14,288 nucleotides of DNA from positions 1 to 14,288 of the forward strand of contig JBKQHQ010000032.1 in assembly GCA_052148715.1 (NCBI GenBank). Direction: 5' to 3'. Position numbers and translations under genes: made by a program. This document shows, in pieces, positions 14,081-14,288 of this stretch. Position 1 is the stretch's first letter; each line of letters begins with the position of its first letter. The stretch is from JBKQHQ01 sp052148715. GTDB lineage: Bacteria > Pseudomonadota > Alphaproteobacteria > Rhizobiales > Xanthobacteraceae. A model generated the notes under the pieces. The model had not been told where the DNA came from and ran no database searches. It saw only the letters and a list, made by a program, of their open reading frames with translations.

Positions 14081-14288
14081 GGTGAATTTGACGCACCGAT
14101 CTTCACCTCTCCCCGCTTGCGGGGAGAGGTCGGAGCAAGCGCACTTTTGCGCTTGTCCCGGGTGAGGGGGACTCTCCGCGAGTCTGAGCCGGTGGAGAGA
14201 GCCCGTCACCCGCCATCCTCGCTGGCGCTCGGATGACGACCTCTCCCCGCAAGCGGGGAGAGGTGAAGATCGGTGCGTCAAATTCACC
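14081..14288. repeat. Large intergenic element bounded by a perfect 51-bp inverted repeat
   Basis: Bases 14081-14131 are the exact reverse complement of 14238-14288. Each arm itself contains a palindrome, CTCTCCCCGC-tt-GCGGGGAGAG or its complement. The 106-base interior has a further hairpin CAAGCGCA-cttt-TGCGCTTG (14136-14155) and the tract cgggtgagggggact. Elements of this 'ctctccccgcttgcggggagag' kind are dispersed in Bradyrhizobium and relatives and resemble a MITE-like or BIME-like repeat. The 73-codon minus frame across it is low-complexity and not a gene. The repeat may continue past the window edge. Confidence 0.8.

Noticed and set aside
14066..14287. 73-codon minus-strand ORF at the window end
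   Set aside because: It lies wholly inside the palindromic repeat and is its conceptual translation, a pattern commonly misannotated as a small protein.

Overview
The window is a stretch of high-GC chromosome. Codon use and gene content (PriA, XerC, IspG, a DUF3734-type patatin) point to an alphaproteobacterium of the order Hyphomicrobiales (Rhizobiales). Palindromic intergenic repeats of the 'agcatgttccgg..aaaagtggacaccgg' and 'ctctccccgcttgcggggagag' type point the same way, most likely to the Bradyrhizobium/Rhodopseudomonas neighbourhood (Nitrobacteraceae or Xanthobacteraceae). The species cannot be named from the sequence.

Layout. Bases 1-208 are intergenic. A small cysteine-rich GFA-fold protein (209-565, -) is followed by two palindromic repeats (656-757). 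Then come priA (771-2942, -) and xerC (2998-3969, +), transcribed divergently from a very short gap; a DUF4337 membrane protein (4102-4686, +); an A/T-rich patch full of small hairpins (4770-4902); and the first ~84 codons of an IS5-type transposase fused in frame to an unrelated hypothetical protein (4954-5904, +). ispG, the [4Fe-4S] MEP-pathway enzyme, faces it (5948-7198, -). After a 437-bp A/T-rich gap, a 61-codon ORF resembling the start of a short-chain dehydrogenase (7636-7821, +) overlaps the start of a patatin-like phospholipase gene (7818-8963, +).

The part most worth attention is 9424-12327 (+). It has visibly lower GC than its surroundings (one sampled line is 50% G+C, against 83% in the patatin gene) and looks like an acquired island. 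It encodes a divergent sensor-kinase-like protein with a TPR-like helical N-terminal part and a C-terminal GHKL-type ATPase domain, followed tightly by a stand-alone receiver protein and a second receiver gene. This order (sensor kinase, lone receiver, receiver plus effector) matches the plan of the Detocs anti-phage two-component system. The locus appears damaged in two places. An in-frame amber codon (9904-9906) splits the kinase gene, and the second receiver loses recognisable homology after about residue 70, with no effector domain left. I read it as a decaying or phase-variable Detocs-like defence locus; this is inference from architecture and motifs, not from a homology search.

Downstream lie a small membrane-anchored hypothetical protein (12501-12971, +), an SMC/ABC-type predicted ATPase of the COG3910 kind (13034-13801, -), and a perfect 51-bp inverted repeat (14081-14131 / 14238-14288) that ends exactly at the window edge. 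I found no rRNA, convincing tRNA or CRISPR array.
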